From assembly GCF_026262505.1 (NCBI RefSeq), contig NC_067205.1, positions 13,826,001 to 13,890,000 on the forward strand: a DNA stretch of 64,000 nt, read 5' to 3'. A model generated the notes under the pieces. That model worked only from the letters and a program-made list of their open reading frames with translations, was not told the origin of the DNA and ran no database searches. Positions 51,374 through 60,843 of this stretch are shown here, in pieces. Each line of letters opens with the position of its first letter. Positions within the stretch are counted from its first letter, which is position 1. The position numbers were made by a program, and so were the translations under genes. This DNA comes from Trichomonas vaginalis G3. Taxonomy: Eukaryota > Parabasalia > Trichomonadida > Trichomonadidae.

Positions 51374-54300
51374 ATGTATCGGAAGTTGTCTAAGTTAGAA
51401 CACTCGGAAATAAAACAACTTCTTACAGAAGCTAATATAGATGTTGCAAAGCATTACACAACAAACAAAAAGGCACTCGCTGACATCCTCAATGACTATA
51501 ATGGTGAAATAACTTATGATAGAATTCATGAGTTCATAAAGCCGCAACGCGGCGAGGACGAAGTCCATGCAAGAGCATTTCCTTTAAATGACGTTGCTAT
51601 TGACTTATATCATAGACGTTCAATACCTCATGAAGTAAGAAGAGAAATGTTTGACATAACAAATGCAAACGTTGGTCATACTCGTAAAGCTCTTTCACAT
51701 GACGTTCGTCAAGAGATGTTTGACATAACAAATGCAAACGTTGGTGAAACAAGAAGAGCTGTACCACATGAAGTAAGAAGAGAAATGTTTGACATAACAA
51801 ATGCAAACGTTGGTGAAACACGAAAGAGAGATGACACACTGAAACAACAGAGAAGAGAGATGTTTAAAAGTGCTATAGAACAAGTTCGCAAAGCTAATAA
51901 TGTCATTCGTTCCATTGACGACAAACCAAAAGAAGGTGAGAGATGGTTAAAGAAAGATGAAGAAAATAGGAAGAGGAATGTGAAGTCAGGCAATAGACTC
52001 ATTGACTTTAACATCGAAGCTTTAGATGAACCAAACAGAGACTACTTACACAAACATTTCGGTAAGGTTTTCATGAGACTCTTAGAGAAAATTAAAATAA
52101 ACTCCCAACAGAGATGGATGGTATGTTATAAACTTGGTGGAAAGTATGAATGTTCTACGTTAAACCTCAATAATATTGGAACATTACTACATCAGCTCTT
52201 GAAGGAGAACTTTATATCAGAGATAGAAGCAAATGCTGCAGGTATTGTTGAAATGCACTATGACTTCTTCTTGACAAACATAAAGAATCTTACTGAAATA
52301 AAGATGTATGATTTAACAGAATATGAAGGCTTAACGATGTCAGATGTAAAGAAAGGCAAACCAAAAAAGAGACCATATAGAGATGAAAGCACACTGACAA
52401 ATGACCAGAAAGCCATTTTGGAAGCTCTTAAGCAAACAGGAAACCCAGCACTTATAGAAAGCTTTTGGAAAGATAATGGTGAAAAGAAGTTTTATAAGAA
52501 GAGAAGCGGTCAGTTCTGGAAGTATCTTTGCACATTACCTATAAATCTTGAACGCTACCAAATCTTCAATGAACTGAACAAAAGAACTGCAACACTTATG
52601 ACAGAGACAATGTTCGTTTATGCTTGCATTCAGGCTGGAGTAAATGAAGAAACTATTGACCACATGAGAGAAGTCATTCGTGTTAGAGACTTTCCTCAAA
52701 GTAAAGTACAAGAAATTTCTGACGCAACAGGTATAGCATTTAATGTTACCATTGGTTATTCAATGACTCAAGACATAATGAAATAAAGAGATACATACCA
52801 AAAGAATGCGAAACTGTTGAACTATTGACTTACTTCTTGTTGAAGACCACTACATGCTAAATGAAAGACTTCCAATGACAACATATTTCATTCGAAACTA
52901 TATAGAAATCTTGAAGGAGTGTGGTGGAATGAACATTGAAAACAGATGAAAATATATACAAAGAGAGAAGATAAATATGTAGTTCGCATGATAGAACTAC
53001 ACCGCTATGGGATGTTATGAAAACATTGTGGGAGTGCAAATATTTTGAACCTATTTCTTATGGAGAACTTTTCACATATACGACTGACTTATATAAACAG
53101 AACCTTGCACCATTTAAAGATTTGACATATGCTCCAAAGTATTGTGTACAACTGAAGAAGAAAGCAGAGTCAAAAGAAGTAAATAAAGCTAAATGTAAGT
53201 TCATACCTGAGCACGTTTTCTTTGCTGACTTTGAGTGTAGTACGGATGGCTTTCATAAAGCTTTTAACATCTGTTATGACAGTGAAGATGGTTCAGTTAG
53301 TGAAAGTATTTGGGGTCAAAACTGTGCAACAGAATTTTTGGAAAGACTTCCTGACAAGAGTTTAATATATTTCCATAACCTCAGTTATGACATAAACTTC
53401 ATCTTAAGACACATGACAGAAGTGAAAGGAACTCCCATCATTAAAGGTTCACGAACAATGCAAATAACTGGTTTATATAAAGGACGGGCAATTATTATAA
53501 AAGACTCTTACAGTGTTATAAATAAGAAGCTTAAACTATTTCCTGCTATGTTTAACTTACAAACAGGACCGAAAGAAGTATTTCCATATAACTACTACAG
53601 CAGTGTTTTGTTAGCAAATGACAACAGAACTGGTGTCATTTCTGAAGCATGTAAGTTTATCCATGATGCAGATACATTTATGAAGAACATAGATTCCATC
53701 AAAGGTTGCAGAATAGATGAAAACCACTTCGACTTAGAAAAATATAGCACGTTTTACTGCAAACAAGATGTAAGAATTTTAAGAGAAGGTTTTGTAAAGT
53801 TCCGCAATGACTTATTGAAAGAGTTTGATTTAAACGTTTATGACTACGTTAGTATTTGTTCTATTGCTAACAAATTGTTTGAGAACAGAGTATACTTCCC
53901 GAATGGAAATCTTTATGACCTCTCAAATAAACCAAGAGAATTTATTTCGAGATGCATTCAAGGTGGAAGATGTATGTTGTCAGATAACATGAAACAAAAG
54001 AGCAAAAAGAAACTCATTGCTGACTTCGACACTGTTTCATTATATCCTTCAGCTATAGCAAGACTTTATACTTTAGAAGGTATTCCAAAAGTATTGAAGG
54101 AAGAAATGTTAAGCACAGAGTATCTCATGAGACATTTATTCGATGACGACCAAAAGGAACCCATTGGTGAAAAGTTTATGTCTGGCTTCTTTGTTCTCAT
54201 TAAGATAACAGAGATTGGTATACCCAGACACTTTCATTTAATAGTTTGCGACCCTGAACTAAATCCAGAACTTAACGTTCCAAGAAGTTCAAACACTTGC

Positions 54301-55284
54301 TGTCTCATGTATGTTGACCATATAACATTACAAGACCTCATAAAATATCAAGGTGTCAAATGTGAAGTGTTGCAAGGATACTATTACGATGGAAACAGAG
54401 ATATGAGAATAAGAGATGAAGTAAAGAAGTTGTTTGAGTTAAGGTTAAAGTATAAGAAAGAAGAAAACCCCTTACAAGAAATTATAAAACTCATTCTGAA
54501 CAGCATTTATGGCAAAACTATTCTATCTCCTATTGAGTCAAAAATAACCATAGTAGATGACAAAGATGCTATAAGATATGCTATAAGAAATTACAACCAT
54601 ATAGTGAAGTTCGAAGGTTTGGATGGTTCAGATAAAACTATTTTCAAGCTAACGAAAAGCATTTGCAGACACTTTAACTTCTGTCCACTTGGTGTTAATA
54701 TTCTGTCTATGTCAAAACGTATTATGAATGAAGTATTCTGTACTGCAGAGGACATGGGACTTCAAATCTTTTACCAGGATACCGACAGTATGCACTTATA
54801 TAATGAAGACATCCCAAAGCTTGCAGCAGAGTTTAAGAAGAGATACGGTAGAGAACTTATAGGAAAGAACCTTGGTCAATTTCATAGCGACTTTGCAGAA
54901 ATAACACCTGGAAAACAAAGTTTAGCTTATAAAAGTATTTTCTGTGGAAAGAAGACCTACATAGACTTACTCACTAACGATTTAAATGAAGTTGCATTTC
55001 ACTGCAGAATGAAAGGCGTGAAGCAAGATGTTATTGCTTTAACCGCTAATGAAATGTTTCCTGAAGCTATACAATGCTATTACAATGAAGATAAGAACAT
55101 TCACATACCTGTTGGAACATATGACAAAGACTCTGAGTTCAGTTTAATGAAACTTTACAAAGCACTTCATGATGGTCAAGAGATTGCATTCGACTTATGT
55201 AAGTCATGTCAACCTTGCTTTGCTGAAAAGTTCAACTTTTCAATAACGACTAAAACAAGCTTTATTCGTAAGTTGAAGTTCTGA
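51374..55284 (+). CDS. polB: Protein-primed DNA polymerase B (frameshifted, ~1300 codons)
   Basis: Replicates the element from protein-primed ends. The first frame (51374-52786, MYRKLSKLEHSEIKQLL) is the N-terminal extension with three 23-residue repeats. 52787-53016 carries pieces needing two or more frame changes; the last frame (53017-55284) holds the polymerase. Motifs, numbered in that frame: ExoI ADFECS (D71, E73), ExoII YFHNLSYDINF (120-126), ExoIII YCKQD (247-251), IQGGRCM, motif A DFDTVSLYPS (336-345), motif B KLILNSIYGK (491-500), motif C YQDTDS (586-591). All catalytic acids are present, so only the indels around 52790-53015 impair it. Confidence 0.92.
51541..51566 (+). repeat. GC-rich double-hairpin insert in polB
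   Basis: GCCGCAACGCGGC + GA + GGACGAAGTCC, followed by ATGC. Coding phase AAG CCG CAA CGC GGC GAG GAC GAA GTC CAT, the same phase and flanks as the fibre and 56680 inserts. Confidence 0.85.
51622..51831 (+). repeat. 69-nt tandem repeat in the polB N-terminal extension
   Basis: Three units of 23 codons with the core HEVRREMFDITNANVG, ending before KRDDTLKQQRREMF, which looks like a decayed fourth start. Highly conserved at nucleotide level, so recently amplified or homogenised. Confidence 0.85.
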
Positions 55285-55344
55285 GGTCATTTATTTTTGT
55301 CAGCAATGAGGTCATTCGTGATAAAAATAAAGCTAGCGTAGATT

Positions 55345-56202
55345 TTACAATACTGCGATGGTAGAGTTTAAGAGTTGTGCTTCAATGTAGAGACAGTCCT
55401 TCCCATCTGGAGGCAAGAACACTGGACATTTATGGTCATGAGTGGAGTACATGTCTATCCAAAACTCACGATTGAAGCCAGTTAATTTATAGTATTTAGG
55501 GTTAGGAAGTGGTGAAGTTCTTGTATGACCAATGAACTCATTTTCAACGCCTTTGGCTATATTAGAGTAAAGTATTGCTTGCTTTCTATCCCAAATGCCA
55601 GGTGTTACAATCTTTGAAAATTCATTTTTCCTCGGAAGCATTGCATCATAATTGAAAACATTCTTAAAATCATCACTTGGTTCGGAGATTTGAAATCTTA
55701 TACGTAATGGATTTTCTTTCTTTTTAGCGACTTCATTGAATGGTGAGAATACAATGAATTGACAGTCATGAGTTCCATCTTCATTTTCATTAAATTCATA
55801 ATGAAAGTCTATAAGTTGTGGCTGACTACCTTCTTCTTTCAGTTGTGCAAGAAACTCACGTAAAGGCTGTAAAGTTTGTACTTCAATGTTGAACTTTTTC
55901 TCGAACATCTCATTAAATGAAATCATACATTGTTGCAATGTTGTATCGTCTTTAAAGTATTTGTATATGTGAATGTTTTGGGCGCTTAAAGACTGTTCGT
56001 CATTTTCTATCTCGACTTGAAGTATAAAGTCAACCTTTCTGAAAGCACGTGTTATATACATAGATGTTATGCCAATGTACTTCTCTTCATTTATGTTCAC
56101 AATCCAGTCTGTTGGAAACTTAAACGTTACTCTGTTCCCCTTTATTTTGACGTCAGGGTTTTCACTACTGAACGCAACAGTTAAAGGTATTTGTCTATAC
56201 AT
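55345..56202 (-). CDS. Capsid-like protein 2 (285 aa)
   Basis: Intact frame MYRQIPLTVAFSSENPDV to LNSTIAVL. Full-length paralogue of capsid-like 1 (39320-40201): shared FPTDW/YPRHW, GIWDRK/GIWSRE and C-terminal DGKDxLxIE motifs. Beta-rich, no signal peptide. Convergent with polB. I favour a capsid subunit role, with two single-size paralogues possibly serving as two capsomer proteins; an alternative is minor capsid or scaffolding. No ORF large enough for a fused double-jelly-roll major capsid protein is present in B. Confidence 0.6.
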   Translation of the reverse strand: MYRQIPLTVAFSSENPDVKIKGNRVTFKFPTDWIVNINEEKYIGITSMYITRAFRKVDFILQVEIENDEQSLSAQNIHIYKYFKDDTTLQQCMISFNEMFEKKFNIEVQTLQPLREFLAQLKEEGSQPQLIDFHYEFNENEDGTHDCQFIVFSPFNEVAKKKENPLRIRFQISEPSDDFKNVFNYDAMLPRKNEFSKIVTPGIWDRKQAILYSNIAKGVENEFIGHTRTSPLPNPKYYKLTGFNREFWIDMYSTHDHKCPVFLPPDGKDCLYIEAQLLNSTIAVL

Positions 56203-56226
56203 TTAATTCGGATAAAAATAAACCAT

Positions 56227-56479
56227 TTACTCTTTCTTTGCTTCAGCTTCTTTAGCTTTTGCTTCTTCTCTAGCTTTTTTCGCCAGCAAACGTGGGTTCT
56301 TCTGTCTTCCAGCAGCTAATGCAGCAAGTTGTTTTTCACTAAGTTTTCTCTTTGGTCTCTCTGGCTTTTGTTCTTGTTTTTTCCTTCAGTTCGGATAAAA
56401 TTTGCTCACGAATTTCTTTCTTCAATGCTTCAACATCTATGACCCCCTGGGTCTTGTCCGTAGGACTTGTCTGAGTCAT
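56227..56479 (-). CDS. Lys/Glu-rich small protein (~83 aa, frameshifted)
   Basis: ATG at 56479 (MTQTSPTDKTQGVIDVE), helical KKEIREQILSELKEK, then a 1-nt shift into PERPKRKLSEKQLAALAAGR and an Ala/Lys/Glu-rich tail ending EAKKE. Highly charged, coiled-coil-like, possibly DNA-associated. 24 nt upstream of capsid-like 2 in the same direction. Contains the double hairpin 56441-56466 near its start. Confidence 0.55.
56441..56466 (-). repeat. GC-rich double hairpin in the Lys-rich gene (arms in reversed order)
   Basis: On the coding strand GTCCTACGGAC (4-bp stem) + AA + GACCCAGGGGGTC (5-bp stem). Same 11+2+13 architecture as the others but with the short hairpin first. The long hairpin keeps the phase AAG ACC CAG GGG GTC. 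Confidence 0.75.
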
Positions 56480-56524
56480 TTGACTGCAGATAAAAAACAA
56501 AATTAAAACTTTAACCGATGTAAA

Positions 56525-56847
56525 ATGAGCTTGTCAAAATCAGAGCGAGAGTCTATTATATTAAATGACGCAAGAGGAATACAACATCCTTTCTATTATG
56601 TAAGTCAGAGTAAAGATGGTAAAATATACGTAAGAAAAAGAAAGGTTCCATTAGCGAATGCAGAGAGTGACAACATTAAGGTGCATAGCACCAAGGGTGA
56701 AGCCCATATAAAACCTTCTATTCAAACTGAAAAGTCAATAGAACAAGAAGAAAAGAAGCCAGATGTCTTTCAATAACGAACCAAGAGCTTATTGCAAAGT
56801 TCGTGAATTTCATTGAAAAACAAACCGAGTCAAAGACAGAACTTTAA
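56525..56847 (+). CDS. ~107-aa Maverick right-end protein (frameshifted)
   Basis: MSLSKSERESIILNDARG start, a Lys/Arg-rich middle (YVRKRKVPLANAE), then a double-hairpin-coded stretch and an acidic linker. A 1-nt shift near 56775 joins it to ITNQELIAKFVNFIEK. The last codons overlap the point where homology to polB begins. Not recognised. Confidence 0.5.
56680..56705 (+). repeat. GC-rich double-hairpin insert at the Maverick B right end
   Basis: GGTGCATAGCACC + AA + GGGTGAAGCCC, then ATA. Coding phase AAG GTG CAT AGC ACC AAG GGT GAA GCC CAT. Confidence 0.85.
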
Positions 56848-57238
56848 CGATTCCAAGGAAGTTCAAACACTTGCTGTCTCATGTATGTTGACCATATAAA
56901 CATTACAAGACCTCATAAAATACAAGGTGTCAAATGTGAAGTGTTGCAAGGATACTATTACGATGAAACAGAGATATGAGAATAAGAGATGAAGTAAAGA
57001 AGTTGTTTGAGTTAAGGTTAAAGTATAAGAAAGAAGAAACCCCTTACAAGAAATTATAAAACTCATTCTGAACAGCATTTATGGCAAAACTATTCTATCT
57101 CCTATTGAGTCAAAAATAACCATAGTAGATGACAAAGATGCTATAAGATATGCTATAAGAAATTACAACCATATAGTGAAGTTCGAAGGTTTGGATGGTT
57201 CAGATAAAACTATTTTCAAGCTAACGAAAAGCATTTGC
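56838..57238 (+). pseudogene. Internal fragment of a Maverick polB gene
   Basis: Corresponds to 54275-54665 of the full polB (from NVPRSSNTCC through the motif B region KLILNSIYGK to LTKSIC), with four small indels and no start. Cut on the right by the terminal repeat of Maverick C. Evidence of an older or recombined Maverick beneath C, or of a misjoin at 56838. Confidence 0.85.
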
Positions 57239-57440
57239 AGTTAGTATACCTATGTTGTGTACGGAGGCACTGCGTTTCACTTTACCCAATACTTGTGAAT
57301 TTGACACTTTACAAAACCGTTAACGTATATTTTACAACACAAACGACAACACTAACTTAACATTAAATATTTACAAAGCCGCCAACCACTTCACTTCACT
57401 AACGTTTTCACAAACGACTTCATTAATGTAAAAATAAACG
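57239..57440 (+). repeat. Maverick C left terminal repeat
   Basis: AGTTAGTATACC start, CTTTACCCAATACTTGTGAA shared with A, then TTTGACACTTTAC and CGTATATTTTACAAC shared with A and B. More like A than B. Confidence 0.8.
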
Positions 57441-57443
57441 TTC

Positions 57444-57764
57444 TCACTTACAAAAGTATTGCAACTCCTCCCATTGCTGTGCTTCACATAACAGCTCATA
57501 ATCTTCTGACTCACTTTCTTCTTCATATAGGTCAAAATCACTGTCAAAATAAATGTTAGTAAGTTTTGACAAAGCTAATGAAACACGTTTACCGTTTGTA
57601 TCGTATGCTTGTATAAACTTTCCATTCTTCATTCCTTCATAAACGCTCAAACTAACTTTACCCTTTCTCCCTCGTATCTGATAGAATGTATTTTCACGAG
57701 GAACGAAGAACAAATTCTTGAACTCATGACCGTTGTAGTTTGTTATCTCAATAGTTTTCGTCAT
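57444..57764 (-). CDS. 106-aa TIR-adjacent protein
   Basis: Intact: MTKTIEITNYNGHEFKN start, FYQIRGRKGKVSLSVYEG core, and a very acidic end (DLYEEESESEDYELL). Small beta-rich protein with an acidic tail, transcribed towards the terminal repeat. A divergent homologue occupies the same place in A; B has an unrelated gene. Function unknown. Confidence 0.65.
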   Translation of the reverse strand: MTKTIEITNYNGHEFKNLFFVPRENTFYQIRGRKGKVSLSVYEGMKNGKFIQAYDTNGKRVSLALSKLTNIYFDSDFDLYEEESESEDYELLCEAQQWEELQYFCK

Positions 57765-57862
57765 TTATATAAAAATAAACTTAAAAATTACATCAAAATA
57801 AACTTAAAAATTAATGATATCACCACCCTCACACGTATGAAAACATAGCACAAAAATAATTT

Positions 57863-57906
57863 ATTAGAATGTTAGATCTAACACGTTTTCTAACCTCTTT
57901 TCTAAC
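57863..57906. repeat. GTTAGA palindromic block C1
   Basis: TTAGAAT GTTAGATCTAAC ACGTTTTCTAACC TCTTTTCTAAC, equivalent to B1, between the 106-aa gene start and the basic-protein stop. Confidence 0.8.
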
Positions 57907-57915
57907 CCGTTGAAT

Positions 57916-58443
57916 TCATTGCTTTATAACTCTCTTCCTTGGTTTCTTTTTAGTTGCTTTCTTCACGTCTGTCTCCAACTTGACTGTCTTTCTTCTTCGT
58001 CCGTAATGATACCAGTTACTTCCACCAGTCAATGGGTCAAATGGTCTTTCGTAAGGGTTTCCATACATTCCATAGGGACCATACGGAAGAACTACTGGTG
58101 GAGAAGAAACATTTTCTTTAGTTCCATCGAATCTATTTAAATGCATTGTTTCACCTTTCATCTGGTCATTAAAGTCTTTTGCGTGTTTTGCAAACTCATC
58201 GTCCTTTCCTAAAGCATTTTCTGACTCAGTCGCAACCAAATTGGATGCTTTATTTATGAGCCCTATTTTATTTAATCTTAACTTCTTTGCAACCCAGCCT
58301 CCAATCTTCCCTTTATTTGCATCTAATGTCTTCGAAACCCTTCCTCCACTCATTTTATTTACTGCGTCATAAGCCCCAAGTGCTTTTGCTCCAAATGCTA
58401 ATGCTTTTGTTCCCATTGCGCCTAAAGCTGCCCAAGCTACCAT
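57916..58443 (-). CDS. Basic small virion-like protein, copy C (175 aa)
   Basis: Intact, differing from 38594-39121 by only a few residues (for example an Ala for Thr near the start and a Gly for Arg in the RFDGTKEN segment). Ala/Gly-rich N-terminus and a basic C-terminus. See the B entry for interpretation. Confidence 0.65.
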   Translation of the reverse strand: MVAWAALGAMGTKALAFGAKALGAYDAVNKMSGGRVSKTLDANKGKIGGWVAKKLRLNKIGLINKASNLVATESENALGKDDEFAKHAKDFNDQMKGETMHLNRFDGTKENVSSPPVVLPYGPYGMYGNPYERPFDPLTGGSNWYHYGRRRKTVKLETDVKKATKKKPRKRVIKQ

Positions 58444-58639
58444 TTACACCATATTAAAATCATCTCTCTTCAATATTATCTCATAAAAGTTCTCGTTACT
58501 GGAGAAAGTCAATGAAACATAACATTCTCATTCATAACTTCTTTCTTATCTCATCTATACGCTTCAAAATGTCTGAACAATTGCTAACATCTTCTACAAC
58601 AGTTATTTCATCATGAATGACCTTCAAGAACAAGCTCAT
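58444..58639 (-). CDS. 65-aa Maverick protein, copy C (frameshifted)
   Basis: Equivalent of 39122-39319 with single A deletions in AAACATAAACATT and ATAAACTTC contexts (near 58519 and 58536). Confidence 0.55.
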
Positions 58640-59521
58640 TTAATATGCTATTAAAATCATCTCAATAATGAGTCCATCCTTTCCATCTTTAGGTAGCACA
58701 ACATCTTTCATTGAAGAAGGTTCGACAAGTCTTATGTTAAACTTACTGACAAAGTTTGTTATACTATAATGCTTCGGTGGCGAATACATGTAGTTTGAAA
58801 GACATAATATAGATTCTTCAGCAAATTCACTTATACTGGATTTTATAACAATGTTCTCACGAGACCAAATACCACCAATTGACAATCTTGTAAGCAATCC
58901 TGCTGAACCTTCTACTGTAAACGTCGATGGTAACATTCCACGAAGGTCATCTATTGACATCTTTGAGTCACTGAATTTAAATATTTTCTTAAAGCAATCG
59001 TCATTATCTAACCATGCAATAGCTTTGAAGTTTTCATTCGAATATACATCTGCTTCATTAAATGTAAAACCTGACTTCTTTGCAGAGATGACTTTAAAAT
59101 CTATTGAGTTTGTTTCAAAATTATATGCTATGGTAACTTCTGAAGGTAATGGATGTCCTTCCGCAGTCAGTTGTTCTCTCACTACCGTTTGAAGCTTTGT
59201 GTTAAAAACTTTCATGTCATCTCCTGTGTCTAGGTTCACATACACAGCAACAGGAAAACTATCTTGCTTCTTTGTTTCATCATTATACCTCAAAACATTA
59301 AAGTTCTTCAATAATATTGTTCTTCCTGCTGGAATACTTCGAACCTGTCTGATTTCAATAGCTTTCTCACCTCCTACATACTCTACCCAGTGTCTTGGAT
59401 ATTCATAAGTATACTGACTTTCTTGAATTTTGGTAGGTTTCATCATAACGTGTTCATAGTATATCTTTATACTCTTGTCAGTTAGACTCGGTGCTATGTT
59501 CTGAATATTTCTGACTTGCAT
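58640..59521 (-). CDS. Capsid-like protein 1, copy C (293 aa)
   Basis: Intact, starts MQVRNIQN at 59521. Differs from the B copy at only a few positions, mostly conservative. Divergent from the ATPase with a 16-nt spacer. Confidence 0.6.
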   Translation of the reverse strand: MQVRNIQNIAPSLTDKSIKIYYEHVMMKPTKIQESQYTYEYPRHWVEYVGGEKAIEIRQVRSIPAGRTILLKNFNVLRYNDETKKQDSFPVAVYVNLDTGDDMKVFNTKLQTVVREQLTAEGHPLPSEVTIAYNFETNSIDFKVISAKKSGFTFNEADVYSNENFKAIAWLDNDDCFKKIFKFSDSKMSIDDLRGMLPSTFTVEGSAGLLTRLSIGGIWSRENIVIKSSISEFAEESILCLSNYMYSPPKHYSITNFVSKFNIRLVEPSSMKDVVLPKDGKDGLIIEMILIAY

Positions 59522-59537
59522 TTTTAATGGAGATAAA

Positions 59538-60419
59538 ATGAAGCATTTAATACATGACGTAGATGAAGACATGAATGAAACTACAGACAAACTTAACTCT
59601 TCTCTCATTCTTCCTTTCAGTAAGACTATGAGTTCTGTTCAAATGGTGTTATTTCTATTGTGGAAAGATGGGTTCAGGTAAGACATTTAACCTCATTCGT
59701 CATATACTCATAACAGAGCGTTTAGGAAACGACTCTTACTATGACCAAATCATTATATCAGCAACTTCAGACTCTATGGACTCAACAGCGAAAACATTTA
59801 TGTCAAAAGTTCAAGCCTCTGTCGTTAAAGTTCCAGACAGTGAACTCATTGAATTTCTTCAACGTTACATTCGACGTAAGAGGAAATATTATGCCATCGT
59901 TGAATTTATACAGTCAGGAATGCAAAAGACTTTCAGGAGATGGAAAGAATTATTGACAAACACCACTTACGTCAGTACTCAGGAGTTTACGATATGAAAC
60001 GACTTACAAACTACATTCTGTCAAAACTTTCAAAATACCCCTTCAAAAAGTATCCTTCAAACACTCTGCTCGTTTGTGACGACTTCGCCGGAAAAGGTTT
60101 AGTGTCAAAGCCTGACTCACCATTAGCTAACATCATAACTAAAGTCAGACATTACCACTTAACTGTAGCAATACTTATGCAAACATGGCGTTTCCTTGCT
60201 TTAAACATAAAACGTCTCATAACTGACTTCGTTATCTTTCAAGGTTTCTCACTATGATATTGAACTCATTTGGAAACAGTCAGGTATAACATTACCTTTT
60301 GAAGAAATTTGGGAAGCATATAAGTCTCTCATCTCTCCTCGTTCATACCTTGAGATTCATATCATGACTAATACCATTAAAGTCAAAAATATTCCATGGG
60401 AACGACCAACATTGTTTTA
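59538..60419 (+). CDS. A32-like packaging ATPase, copy C (frameshifted)
   Basis: Same protein as 40218-41105. Walker A (GKMGSGKT) and Walker B (TLLVCDDFAG) are readable, but indels near 59623, 59649, 59930 and 60250 break it into at least four frames. The first residues differ (NETTDKLNS instead of NESSEKLNS). Confidence 0.8.
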
Positions 60420-60818
60420 AAGTTTAACCTTCAATTGACTGATGGTAAACAAATTCCATGCATCTCTGTCGCCATTTCTGTTAATATTTTTGCTGTCATT
60501 CATATCATCCACTTCCCCATCCGTTAGCTTTTGAGGATATGCGTTAGAATAGCTGTTCTTAAATGAAGGCTTTTCACCTTTGAGAGCATAAACTCTATAA
60601 CTTTCTGCATACTTTATGTTTGAACCTCCTGAGCCATCATTGACATAAATTTTTATAGGCTTCCACCCTTTGTTCATGTTCCTGCTTCTTCCCTTAGCTC
60701 TTTTGTTCAGTAGTTCTACATCTTTATACACAGCTCCTGTCTCAGTGAATTCAACAATATTTTCATTCGTTAGCTTTACATTCAAACCCTTGTCGAGTAT
60801 ATTGTTCATTTCATACAT
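60417..60818 (-). CDS. 133-aa Maverick protein, copy C (intact)
   Basis: Starts MYEMNNILDKGLNVKL at 60818 and ends FTISQLKVKL. The longer frame to 60935 is antisense to the 204-aa gene, so I use the internal Met. Basic middle, acidic EVDDMNDSKN loop, stop overlapping the ATPase stop. Function unknown. Confidence 0.6.
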   Translation of the reverse strand: MYEMNNILDKGLNVKLTNENIVEFTETGAVYKDVELLNKRAKGRSRNMNKGWKPIKIYVNDGSGGSNIKYAESYRVYALKGEKPSFKNSYSNAYPQKLTDGEVDDMNDSKNINRNGDRDAWNLFTISQLKVKL

Positions 60819-60843
60819 ATAAAAGGTTTTTATTCTATATGAA

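Larger units (their letters stand above)
37735..56838 (+). mobile_element. Maverick/Polinton B (left end present, right end lost)
   Basis: Virus-like self-synthesising transposon. The left terminal repeat starts at 37735, followed by ~19 kb of genes for capsid, packaging ATPase, fibre, integrase, KilA-N protein and protein-primed polymerase B. Most frames are open, with single indels in the fibre, 247-aa, 204-aa, 133-aa, integrase, 50813 and polB genes. No right terminal repeat is seen. At about 56838 the sequence switches to a fragment of another polB. The 6 bp before the element are GATGGT; no matching copy is visible to the right. Confidence 0.9.
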
